Origin: Acanthopleura granulata
Taxonomy: Eukaryota > Mollusca > Polyplacophora > Chitonida > Chitonidae
DNA: 64,000 nt
Direction: 5' to 3'
NCBI GenBank assembly: GCA_016165875.1
Contig: JABBOT010000080.1
Coordinates: 37,739,281 to 37,803,280, forward strand
Positions within the stretch are counted from its first letter, which is position 1. Each line of letters begins with the position of its first letter. The position numbers were made by a program, and so were the translations under genes. A model generated the notes under the pieces. It had not been told where the DNA came from, ran no database searches, and saw nothing but the letters and a program-made list of their open reading frames with translations. Positions 22,601 to 32,032 of this stretch are shown piece by piece.

Positions 22601-24673
22601 TTCCAGATCAATTACACAATTTAACTACACTCAACTACTTTTAGCAGTAAGTAACGATAAAATCACACAAACCTGAACCATTAACAGTTCTCCAAATGTG
22701 CTGAAATACTCTCTCATTATGTCTTCCGTGGTCTTCCAAGGTAATCCCAACACTATCAGGTCACTACATCGTGATCTCTCTAGCTTTTTGGTTTTCGGTA
22801 TTGGATTTTCAAGAGCGTCGTCTCCCTTCCGCTTGTTGTCTGACATGGCACTTCCTGTAATACAGGCAAAACTCAATAGTCACATGAATTTACAAGTGGC
22901 AAATTTAGAAGTTAAGCTGTTGTACAGGGGAGGTTTGTCCCCGAGCAGAGTGACATCAATGCATTGAAGATCTCCTTTCACAATGAACATCTGAGAAATG
23001 GTTTAGCAACCAATGAAGGTATCAATCTTCTCTTTACAAATTCAACAAAGCTGATTGCAGTCAGCCACATAAACATTTACCTCTCAAATAAACCAACTTT
23101 TCTGCCTAGAACTCAAAGCAGATATAAGCTGAATTGGCCTTCGAGCCATCGCGCGAGATTAACGCTATTTGAGCAAGACATAGGTGGGTGTTCTCGCAAA
23201 CTAACACAAAATAATGCTGAAAGGATGTGATTTCCGGTACTCACTATATCTTAGAGTGTTAATTTGTTGTCGTTGTTGGGTTCGACGGCAACAATCCGAT
23301 GCAGTGCATTTTGGATTAACTTAAGACCAAAGAGCTGTAGGAGCAGGGAGTGTGTATAAAACCTTCATGTTGCGATATGTTGCTTTATCCAAATAGCATC
23401 TTTAACAGGAGATTTCTCGGCAGTAGTAAGGATGAGGGTGATGTCACATGGTAGGGTGACATCAATTCATTGAAAAAGTGGGTCAGTGATAAATAATAGC
23501 TCAACCTATTCTTTACAAATCCTGACTTCTCTAATTGAGGTTTGACCTTGCTTGAGCTCCTGTCTACGTAGATAATAATAAGTACACCAACGGGCATCCA
23601 CTTAAATTCACAACTGCTAATTTTTTATGTATGCAAACGGGCCCACTAAGCTCTGCTCTGGGTAGGAACATAGGCTAGGGGCCTCCATAGGGGGCAGGGC
23701 AGCTCCCATTAGTTAGTATGCTCACACTCCCTGCAATCGCTCTCAGCCTATGGTGGAAACTCTATTCACCTTTGTTTTGTGTGAGCAAACTCCAGAAAAA
23801 TAACAAACAAAAACAGGCTGAAAAGGGATTGCAGAATTGTGTCTGTCAGATGTGTGTTCTACCGGAAATCACGTCTTTTTGGCATTACTTTGCATTAGTT
23901 GGCGAGATCACCCACTCATGTCTCACCCAAACAGCGTTGACCTCACGAGACGGCTTCAATGCCAATTAGGTTTATTGTGATAAGCCTATTACAGCTGCTA
24001 CATTTTAGCCAGAATCAATCCATGTAGAACAAGCAAGTGTTTCAGCATCACTAGCTTTGTGTTACTCATTTCATTCTCTTGTCTGAGTACGAACTAGTTA
24101 CATCACCTGCAGCATGCACATGGGATCTCACACAGTCCACATCCAATGGATAACAGGTTAGATGCAGATGTCTCCAATTGAACATACACCTGTTTGGGGA
24201 GCCTTGGAGGAGATTTCTTGGTCTAATAACAGGCCAATATACAACCACAGGCAAATACAAGAAATAATTAGCTAGAACAGTAGAATAACAAGGGGGGGAG
24301 GAGATAAAACACGATGTGGAAGTGCACCAGCATCAATCACACGGGAGACAACTCATGCCCGTTTGTAAGAACCGCCCTTCATACGGTTTAGCAACTCAGT
24401 CAGAACACAAACTCACGAACCCTTAGGGAACACTGCTATGTATGGTATAGATCCCCATGACGGCTGCGCTCCAGGCTTTTCTGGCGGATGTAGCTGACCA
24501 TCTACTAGTCGAATTCCACGCATAGCCCCTGTCTCCGGATTTCTGAACTTGAGGCCACAGGCACCTGGGAACTGGGCTACGAGGGTGCTCAGTAAAAGAG
24601 TCCCATCACTCTCACATGGTATTTCCATGGGCTCTTCACTTTCGTCCTCCGCAACCTGGATGTACGAAGCCAT
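19612..24673 (-). CDS. TARDBP: TDP-43 (TAR DNA-binding protein), full-length copy A, four coding exons
   Basis: Exons on the minus strand are 24673-24421, 22854-22673, 21754-21614 and 20382-19612, giving 448 residues. Residues 1-84 form the N-terminal oligomerisation domain ([20 protein letters not shown]). A bipartite NLS follows (KRK at 92-94, KTKK at 105-108). RRM1 spans about 115-190 with RNP2 LIVLGL and RNP1 KGFGFVRF (156-163). RRM2 spans about 199-270 with RNP1 RAFAFVTF. From residue 280 the tail is Gly/Asn-rich, with the conserved hydrophobic helix at about 343-371 ([18 protein letters not shown]) and an Asn run at 394-400. The family binds UG-rich RNA and controls splicing and RNA stability in the nucleus. 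The start is set by MASYIQV, matching other TDP-43 N-termini; an in-frame ATG five codons upstream is less likely. Intron phases are 1, 0, 0. The first intron has two equivalent boundary choices four bases apart. Confidence 0.95.
20383..21613 (-). other. intron 3 of TDP-43 copy A
   Basis: It lies between RRM1 and the RRM2/Gly-rich exon. The donor is AAG|GTAAAC and the acceptor TTAACAG|GAAGG. I see no repeat or gene inside. Confidence 0.85.
22110..22585. repeat. minisatellite, about 80-bp unit, in intron region of TDP-43 copy A
   Basis: Units contain ATCTGGCAGGGATCAAATAG, a GGAGAAAAGGGAATGAA-like block and a YAGTGAGGCAGG block. They recur near 22115, 22200, 22270, 22330 and 22525. Divergence between units is moderate. 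A SINE fragment at about 22391-22516 splits the array. The array lies between exon 2 and exon 3... side boundaries 22672 and 21755, that is, inside intron 2. Confidence 0.85.
22391..22516 (-). mobile_element. truncated SINE family A inserted in the minisatellite
   Basis: On the plus strand it opens with the TTTATTTATTTCATTGGTGT tail complement and continues with TGACCATCCGCAGGTTG, the reverse complement of the SINE core seen at 48762-49027. It is truncated in the middle of the element. ATCAAATA flanks it on both sides, consistent with a target-site duplication, although that string also belongs to the host repeat unit. Confidence 0.75.
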
Positions 24674-24770
24674 CCTGGTAACACCCAACTATCAACGAAA
24701 AATTAAGGACACTGGGCTAAAATGCCCAAAATATCGCTTGCTTGTCGAAACTTCCCTCGTGTTTTCTTTC

Positions 24771-24782
24771 AAGATGGCCGCC
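24771..24782 (-). promoter_or_regulatory. YY1-like element in the TDP-43 copy A promoter/5' UTR
   Basis: AAGATGGCCGCC (plus strand), the reverse complement of GGCGGCCATCTT, lies about 100 bases upstream of the ATG. The surrounding bases CCCTCGTG and AAAACAAAGCGGA also occur around the equivalent site of copy B at 37322-37332, so this block has been retained in both paralogues. Confidence 0.5.
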
Positions 24783-25071
24783 GAAAACAAAGCGGAACGA
24801 TGGGAAACCAAGCGCATTTGAACAAAAAACATGACAAGTTAAACCTCTATTTTCGTGGCTAGTCTGCTTTTAGTGAACAAAATAGTGCCAAATGTGTTGG
24901 ATCAGAAGAAAATAGGCGAAATATCAAAGCTAATTAATTATAAATCCTGGCGTCATTTCCCTAGCGGAGAAAAGTGTCAAGATTATCTGTTGTTTATGGG
25001 AGATAACTCTGTGAAAAAGTCCAATGTGTAATTACTGTATGTCCTTTGTTGAATACAGGCTTCTGAGCTGA
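24783..25071. other. spacer upstream of TDP-43 copy A
   Basis: A short gene-free stretch containing nothing recognisable beyond the end of the promoter block. Confidence 0.5.
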
Positions 25072-25209
25072 GCAAAGTAACCCAGAAGAAATTCATTTTG
25101 GCGCTCTCAGTATTTCAAGGTTCATTAAGTTATCCTCAGGACATCATTTCTGGAGATGGTTTAATTCAAATAAAAAGCGTCAAAATGAATTTCTTCGGGG
25201 TTACTTTAC
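25072..25209. mobile_element. 138-bp MITE-like inverted-repeat element
   Basis: The left end GCAAAGTAACCCAGAAGAAA and following TTCATTTTGGCGCT are mirrored at the right end by AGCGTCAAAATGAATTTCTT and CGGGGTTACTTTAC. About 34 bases pair with few mismatches. There is no ORF. Size and structure fit a miniature inverted-repeat transposable element. The superfamily is not known. Confidence 0.75.
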
Positions 25210-25444
25210 AATGCCAAGTCGTTCAATGGATCAACCAGACAGAGGCTTCTTTCTCATGGTGAGGCAAACTGTATACTGTAAGCTTGGATCGTTACGTTTT
25301 ACAGACCAGTTACGTAATCAGTTGGCTTGGTGGGTGCATGATCTATGACTACAGAAGGCTGACAGATAGAGAGATAGACCTGTATGCGGGATACGCATAT
25401 GATCCAATAAATACATGAATAGCAAGGAATAGCAAAGTTATTCG

Positions 25445-25652
25445 CTCAATAACCGGTCGGCCCCGGTGTCAGTATAATGTGACTGGGTGGGCTGTCATGC
25501 ATGGTCTCTTCGGCATGATACTCCATTGGCGGCGCGGACTCTCCCTGCCACATGAAGACACACTATAAGTACACACCAGCAGGACTCCTCGTCGTCATAT
25601 GACTGAAACACTGTTCAGTACGACGATAAACCCCAAACACTCACTCACTGTC
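25445..25652 (+). mobile_element. SINE family B, 3' part
   Basis: It contains the core GTGTCAGTATAATGTGACTG, then CGTCGTCATATGACTGAAAC and the tail AAACCCCAAACACTCACTCA. The same blocks in the same order appear in the fuller minus-strand copy at 62992-63344. The tRNA-like head is missing. Confidence 0.75.
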
Positions 25653-26100
25653 TGCAATATGTCTACGTTTATACGTGAATATACATGTAGTACAACACTT
25701 GCATATATCTGTATTTAATGTGGAAAAATAACTTTTAAGCAGCAAGAAAGAATATGTGACATCACTGTGCTTCAGTCTCTTCAATACGGTCCAAAAAGTC
25801 CACCGTATCACCCCAGTCTTTTACAATTTAACGACTGGAAAAAAAAAGCCAAAAATAATGAGGACCATATTTGGAATCAGCACGAAATGGCCCTCTAGAT
25901 AATGTGCACTTTGTTTAAAGGTGGTCTGTTCTCTAAGGCATGGTGCTATATCTTTATACATATTTGTTTGTGTTATGTGGTCGACACGGTTTCCGTATAC
26001 TGCTACTGTGTTGGGTGTCCTGTCATATCGAGTCGGCTTGTAATTGCTCTCCAACGAGCAGAGACATCCATCTATAGCAAAACATGGTAGGTGTCGGTCA

Positions 26101-26215
26101 TTTCTTTTTTTTTGTTTTTTTTGTTGTTTTTTTTTTTTGTTTTTGTTTTTTTTTCTTTTTTGGTTTTTGTTTTTTGTTTTTGTTTTTGTTTTTTTGTTTC
26201 GTTTTGTTTTGTTTA
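26101..26215. repeat. T-rich simple repeat with G interruptions
   Basis: About 115 bases are almost entirely T with scattered single G or C. It could be the expanded A-tail of an old minus-strand retroposon, but no body is recognised beside it. Confidence 0.9.
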
Positions 26216-26826
26216 ATGTATTTATAGATTTAAGACTTGTAGATGTCGCGCGCTAAGCAGCTTTTGAAGACGGTTTGGACAAATTGTGCGGACAAAGTCT
26301 TAATTTCTCTCCAACGATCTTGTTCACAGGTTTGTATATATACCAATCAGAAGCATCTATAAGTACAGCGACATTGGATTCAGCCAATGGAATTGCTCTA
26401 TACTTTGCTCAACGCCAGGAAAGGAAATTTTATGTCACAGTAAGAGTACCCATCTCCGGGAAACAGAGTGCGACATTTAAAACTATCAGCGAAAAAAAAA
26501 ACTAATAATAACTCCATTAAGTAATTAACTGAAATAAAAAAAACCTGGCTCCAGGAAAACCACGTAAAATAATTGCAGTTCTGACCCTTTTGAAGGTCCC
26601 ATCGCATATAAAATCAAACATACAATATTTTAATTTTGGCACGACTAAAATCATCTTGAAAGTGACCTGGCTATACCCCAAACAAGCTAACATTCATATG
26701 AACAATCATACATTCCATATATATGATTTGTTGTCCCACATTCTGTTGGTGGACTATGCACCCCTGAGGTCTGATCCCTTTGCATTCTTTTTATGTTATT
26801 GTGTGCCTGTATTAAATGTGATGAGG

Positions 26827-27015
26827 TGGCCTCCGTGGCTCTAGCGCAGTGTAATGACCCAAAAGTCTCCCACCAATACGGACGATGTGAGTTCAAGTTC
26901 AGCTCATGCTGGCTTCCTAACCGGCCGTAGGTGAGAAGGTCTGCCAGTAACCTGCGGATGGTCGTGGGTTTTCCCGGGCTATGGCCGGTTTCCTCCCATT
27001 GCATTGCTGGCCGTA
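26827..27015 (+). mobile_element. SINE family A copy, head and core
   Basis: The tRNA-like head GGCCTCCGTGGCTCTAGCGC is followed by a B-box-like GTGAGTTCAAGTTCAGCTC and the core CCTGCGGATGGTCGTGGGTT. The 3' tail present in other copies is lost after TTGCTGGCCGTAG. The RNA polymerase III boxes match those of the intact copy at 48762-49027 with a few changes. Confidence 0.85.
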
Positions 27016-27296
27016 GTTAACATCAGTGCAATTTTTGGTCCTATATGGGGTGAGTAATTTGTTACTTTACATGAACAGTTAGAATAAAGCCCGCGTGTAA
27101 ATTCACAAGAGACCAGACCCCTGTTTATCATTTGTCGTCGATGCTCTGATTTTGTTCTCTATATATGCTGTAGTCTTTTGCATTAGCCAAGCCGCCGAGT
27201 TGCCATGGGGGAATGTGTTCATATAACACATTCCACCATGTTTTTCCCACAGCTGTCAAAGTAAAACACCAGTTTATTGAAACCGGAGGACAGCGA
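27016..27296. other. spacer, nothing recognised
   Basis: Short DNA between a SINE copy and the GC-rich palindromic repeats; no gene or repeat seen. Confidence 0.5.
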
Positions 27297-27560
27297 CACG
27301 AGGACGGCACAAATCGCGCGCAAGTAATGCCGTTCTCGTTCTATCGTGCCGCGCCCCACCAGTTGCTACCCGAGGACGGTTAAAATCGAGCGCGAATTGT
27401 ACCGTTGTCGTGACGCGGGTCTCAACAAGCGGGGCGCCCGACGAGGGACGAGAAGGGCATCATTCGCGCGCGATCTGCACCATCCTCTTGTCGCGAGCCA
27501 ATGGTACCGGCCTCGTCTCCTCGTTCCGCCCCGCGCGGTCGAGACCCGCGACACTAGGAC
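27297..27560. repeat. GC-rich palindromic units next to the fold-back element
   Basis: Units of about 40-50 bases, each an imperfect palindrome around CGCGCG, occur at about 27297-27340, 27370-27412 and 27446-27495. Typical halves are CGAGGACGG-CA-AATCGCGCG and CGCGCGATCTGCACCATCCT. A related unit sits beyond the right arm at about 28184-28221. The GC content contrasts sharply with the AT-rich surroundings. Open frames here are by-products. Confidence 0.7.
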
Positions 27561-27597
27561 AGTACCATTCTGACACGGCTAGTTGGTCTTACCGCAG

Positions 27598-28139
27598 CGC
27601 CCAGCACATGTCCCATAGAAGTCCACGGTGAAAATTTCACTACAAATAACATACATTATTTTTGGAAAGAGCAGATTCCTTGAGTCAACCGGGTTGTGAA
27701 AATAGCAAAGCCGGCGCCGGTAAACCATCTTTCAACAGTAATCCAGCGAGCTGAACTATTAAAGCGGGCTTTTCGAGCCAACGTCCGCCATGTCTTGAAT
27801 TCAAACTTCTCACAGGCGATGAACTGCGAAAATTTTGTCCCACCCTACTCTTACTCATGCGCCTTACACAGTATGTGTAGGGTGAGATAAAATTTTCGCG
27901 GCTCATCGCTTGGTAGAAGTTTGAATTCCAGGTATGGCGACATTGGCTCGAAAAGCCCGGTTCAAAAGTTTAACCAACTGGAACACTGTTGAAAGATGGT
28001 TTACCGCCGCCGGCTTTGTGATTTTTACAAACGGATTGACTCACGGAATCAGCGCACACCAAATGTAACGTAGGGTTCGAGTTGTTGTTTGTAGAGAAAT
28101 TTTCACCGCAGATTTTTATGGGACTGGTGCTGGGCGCTA
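27598..28139. mobile_element. large imperfect fold-back element
   Basis: Two arms of about 270 bases are inverted around position 27868. Mirrored pairs include AGCGCCCAGCAC with GTGCTGGGCGCT, GGTAAACCATCTTTCAACAG with CTGTTGAAAGATGGTTTACC, and AAGTTTGAATTC-type blocks. The central spacer is short. No transposase frame is present. It is best described as a fold-back or long-TIR non-autonomous DNA element; the GC-rich palindromes on both sides may be its outer parts. Confidence 0.8.
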
Positions 28140-28221
28140 CTGTAACGTAGGTATAGGCGGCCAGCTAGCTGTACTATACCATTCCCGCGCGATTTGCACC
28201 GTCCTCGTGCCGCGAAGCGCG

Positions 28222-30271
28222 GGAAAAGATTTCCTCGTCCGGCTTCCATACCAATTTACGCTTTCACACAGCATTCAACTTTCTAAAATTATAAATAAAC
28301 AGATTAATAAATTCATATTTGGACCGAAGGCGTGACATTTTTTTTATGAATGACAAACTTAAACACAATCTTCTGGTGGAATACTTTTATTTCTGGCTTT
28401 TTTTTTTTCAACATAACCCTTTGAAAGGCACAGAAGGTTTAAGTTATAGTTAAATACGTAAGATAAAAAATGGACCCACCAACAGCATTAATTTTGAAAC
28501 GCAATTTTGATTTTTTAACATTTCCTGTTTATTTTCATTACGGTAATACTAAATTTAGATAAATTTTTGAAAGTAGAACTATTTTTAAAATGAGCAATCG
28601 TTCAGTTTTCAGAATATACACACATAGATCTATATCCGATCAATATCTGGGCTACACTAGGCAAAATGTTGCATTTTGTTTAAGATGAATTATAATATAT
28701 ACTTCGTATATCTATTCTATTATATAGTTTCTAGATTTGTAAATGCCTCAGACTATATATAAACAACAGTGTTGTACAATTTTACAGCTATATTCTCATT
28801 GGGTTTCACAAATAGCATCAAATATAAAAGTATTCAAAATTGCATTAAGAAGTTTGAAATTCTTGTCGACCAAATAACACTTTTTTATGGAATGCTTTAA
28901 AGGAGTGCATGGCACTTTCACATAACTTCATACGGTTGTTTGTGTTGTAGCTCAGTTAAGCTGGCGTCATTATCGAGTAATATATGAGTACGAAGTTTTT
29001 TGAAATTGGCCCATGTAGGCTAGGCCTGCTCTTCAGACCACATCTTTCAGCCGAAGACTCGTCTGTCAGGGAACTTGTAATCCCTTCCTCCACCCAGAAG
29101 TTTGGAGACATCTGGAATGATGCGACCAGTACAAATAATAAAACTTCTGTGATATTCAAAGCAGCGATTACAACAAAGACATCTACTTTGGCCACAGTTA
29201 CAATAAGTGCCTGTGATTGCTTCGATGGCTTTGTGTAACAAGGGGCGGAGCCATAATAAGCCGAATCGACACTGCCTAAGTCTCTCGGGATCATGCTGGT
29301 TTTAGCTGAGGCAATGGGCGGCTCTCGCGAACTACCGTGATTTCACGGAGGTTAACAAGGCGTGATCTCGGAAGACTTCTGCAATGCCGATTTGGCTTAT
29401 TTTGGGGATATTGAGTTGAACTCGTAAAACGCCTAGACACAAATTTGCACATACACAATGCATGTGTATCAGTGGTACACAAATTGTGCATCACTGTTAC
29501 ACACATCATTGTGGATGTATTACATATATTATACATTGTGTAGGCAAACTGATGGTACACAAAATTATGTCGATGTGCATTTTTGCAACGTGTTTCACTC
29601 CGTTTTCTAGTATCAACGTTTGGCCATCTATTCATATATTATACACCAGTGTGGAGGTAAAATTATCTAGGATCACAAATGTTATGTGAAAAGGACCTGT
29701 GCTTTTGGAAATCAAGGTGATAAAAGGGAGGGAGTACCCCAGCGACCAAGCGGTCGCAACAGAGCCATCACTTCTACATACCAAATCGGTCTGACGTCTG
29801 ACGTGTCTGTTCGCATAGTAGGCCTAAATGGCATATGTGAGACAACAGAAGCTGGATATTTAGAATAAACGACGCAGCCTTAAAGGACAGCCTTGTTTAT
29901 GACAGAATAAAGTGCAGAGGAACGAGATTGACGAAAAAGTAGTTTTACTCTGCTGGATTTTCATCTGTACATATGTATGTGCAATGATACTAAAAATGGG
30001 CAACCGCTGAGGAGGCGTAACCCAACGTTCATACACATTCAATGAGCGCGTGATAACTTTCTCTTGTCAACTCCCGTTGCATGCGCAACTGTGGGATTAT
30101 GGCAGCGGGTTTCATGTATATGTCTCTTCTGTAATACAAAATTGCGACATTGGAGAGAAGTCGTTGGCCGTACGCTGTTCACTATATGGTATTCCAGTTT
30201 GCCCAAATGGGAGTGGGATCTAGATACATACACATCCCCTATCGTGACAGTCATATAATCAGGCACTGTCG
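28222..30271. other. intergenic region, no gene recognised
   Basis: AT-rich DNA with short frames. The minus-strand frame 28956-29294 has a hydrophobic stretch but no resemblance I can name, and an overlapping frame is Cys-rich; I treat both as chance. Confidence 0.45.
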
Positions 30272-30511
30272 CATTATTTATTTATTTGTTTTATACTTTA
30301 CTCAAGAATATTTCACTTCTTCGACGGTGGTCAGCATTATGATGAGAGGAAAACAGACAGACCGTATGAAACTTCCGTCCATCTGCAGGATGCTGACAGA
30401 CTCTCTAACAGACTAGAGAGGAAGCCAACCTGAGTTCAGAGTGACCACATAAATGAGAGGCTCCTCGGTTGTTGCACTGTGCTAACACACTAACTTCTCT
30501 GTCACGGAGGC
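30272..30511 (-). mobile_element. SINE family A, near full-length
   Basis: Read on the minus strand it runs from a GCCTCCGTGACAGAGAAG head, through a B-box-like TCTGAACTCAGGTTGGC and a diverged core, to GAAGTGAAATATTCTTGAGT and an AAATAAATAAT tail. It is older than the 48.8 kb copy, judging by mismatches. Confidence 0.8.
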
Positions 30512-30797
30512 AGAGGACATGTCTTTCATCATCAGTGCTACATTACCAGCGGGGTGGAATAATTCACATATATGCTCTCCACTAATACCATATTTTACAT
30601 GAATATTTGGCAATCTGCAAATCAAAGTCGTTCTACAAAGGAAATCACCATAACAAAAGTGAGGCTTCCTCAGGCCCACTACGCCAATTGCACAATCTGT
30701 GTCATCAAATAAGTGGGGCCTTTGGCTATGCTACATTCGTGAAGTCCCGCTTGTCTTCCATCGATATAATGTGAAAGTCGAAATGTCATGCGTGTGC

Positions 30798-31131
30798 AAA
30801 TCCTTTAGTAATACGCCAATGGCTGATGGTTTTTATCCACCCATAAGTGATCAACTGCTTTTTAACATGTAATTTAAGCTTGGAATAACAGCTAGGGAGT
30901 ATATATATATATATATATGTATGCTTGGGGCTTGTTTTACTTAATTTTTCAATCAAATGACGATAATGATTCACCAATCCTTCAGTAATACACCAATGGC
31001 TGATGGTTTTAATCCACCCATAACTGTGATCACGTGTTTTTTAACATGTAATTTAAGCTTGGAATAATAGCTAGGGAGGGAGTATATATATGTATGTGTG
31101 CTTGGGTTTTTTGTTTTACTTAACAATTTGG
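30798..31131. repeat. tandem duplication, about 178-bp period
   Basis: The block starting AATCCTTTAGTAATACGCCA at 30798 recurs at 30976 with TCAGTAATACACCAATGGCT. Both copies contain ACATGTAATTTAAGCTTGGA and a short TA microsatellite of different length. Confidence 0.9.
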
Positions 31132-31189
31132 CAGGGCCAGTTCATGGCAGGAAAGTGATGCTGACATTGAAATAACACCAGATATGACA

Positions 31190-31340
31190 CCTCACAGAGC
31201 CGATTAGTGGTGTTTCCTTGTTCTAACCTCTCAGTGCTGAGCGCCGAACGAGGCAGTAACAAGCACCATCTTTTTAGTCTTTCAGGGTTCATCCCCGGAT
31301 CTTCCAACCTAGAGATCGAAGCTCTACTGGGACCTGTTTT
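31190..31340 (-). mobile_element. SINE family B fragment
   Basis: The plus strand carries CTAACCTCTCAGTGCTGAGC, GAACGAGGCAG-AACAAGCAC and a TTTTTAGTCTTT block, matching the head-side half of the copy at 62992-63344. The tail is missing. Confidence 0.7.
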
Positions 31341-32002
31341 ACGGAGAGGGTGTAATGTTTTGTTAAACACTATCACATATGACAAAGGTTCCCTAGGGGT
31401 AGATACTAGCCATGGACTGGTCTTGCCTTCTATCTAAAAATGTATACATTATATAAAATTATCGTCACTTTTCTTTCATGCCCCTGTGGTTTGGGTCCTC
31501 GTAAATATATGTAACACACAACACAACAATTCTCAAATACATAAAAGAACCCTTTATAATAAGCTCTTGATAAAAATGTACAGGCTTGATTACATTTCAT
31601 AAAGGGTTGTGTAAATAAAGTATGTCTAAAAATCAACGACATAAATCTGGGTTGTAATGAAGTCATGACATCTAGAATTTCCACAAAAAATGGTGAAAAA
31701 AAAAAACAAACAACAAAAACCAAAAAAAAAAAAAACCGCAAGGCCTCATGGAGTCATTTGAAACTCGCCTACAATACTGTGGTGGGACAACAATGACGGA
31801 GACAATATGGCGGTGATCAGGGGAGATAATCCAGAATCCCTTGACTCTTGAGGTGATGTTAGCTGAGGTGATTCGTTCTCTTGACAACATACTCAGTAAA
31901 CATCCTGCATAAAAAAAAACAGAATAAAGTCATTTACTTTGAGAAATATGTTTTCTTTTTTCAAAACAAAATCTTTGGTTTATGATGCTGAGTTGCAGAA
32001 AG

Positions 32003-32032
32003 TCATATAGAGCTCATCATATCTCTTGATGT
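32003..32032 (-). CDS. provisional terminal exon of TDP-43 copy B
   Basis: A strong polypyrimidine acceptor (TATTTCTTTTCTTTCAG on the minus strand) precedes ACATCAAGAG. Read in phase 0 from the previous exon it gives TSRDMMSSI and a TGA. A second possible acceptor at about 31906 would give only DVY and a stop. Either choice ends the protein just after RRM1. Confidence 0.4.
   Translation of the reverse strand, partial: TSRDMMSSI

Noticed and set aside
28956..29294. minus-strand frame with a hydrophobic helix and an overlapping Cys-rich frame
   Set aside because: Neither frame shows a complete domain and no splice partners were found; both overlap the same DNA, so at least one is chance.
31672..31890. 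minus-strand frame considered as the last exon of TDP-43 copy B
   Set aside because: The upstream exon ends in phase 0, but this frame needs phase 1; in phase 0 the sequence stops after three codons. It also runs into a poly-T tract.
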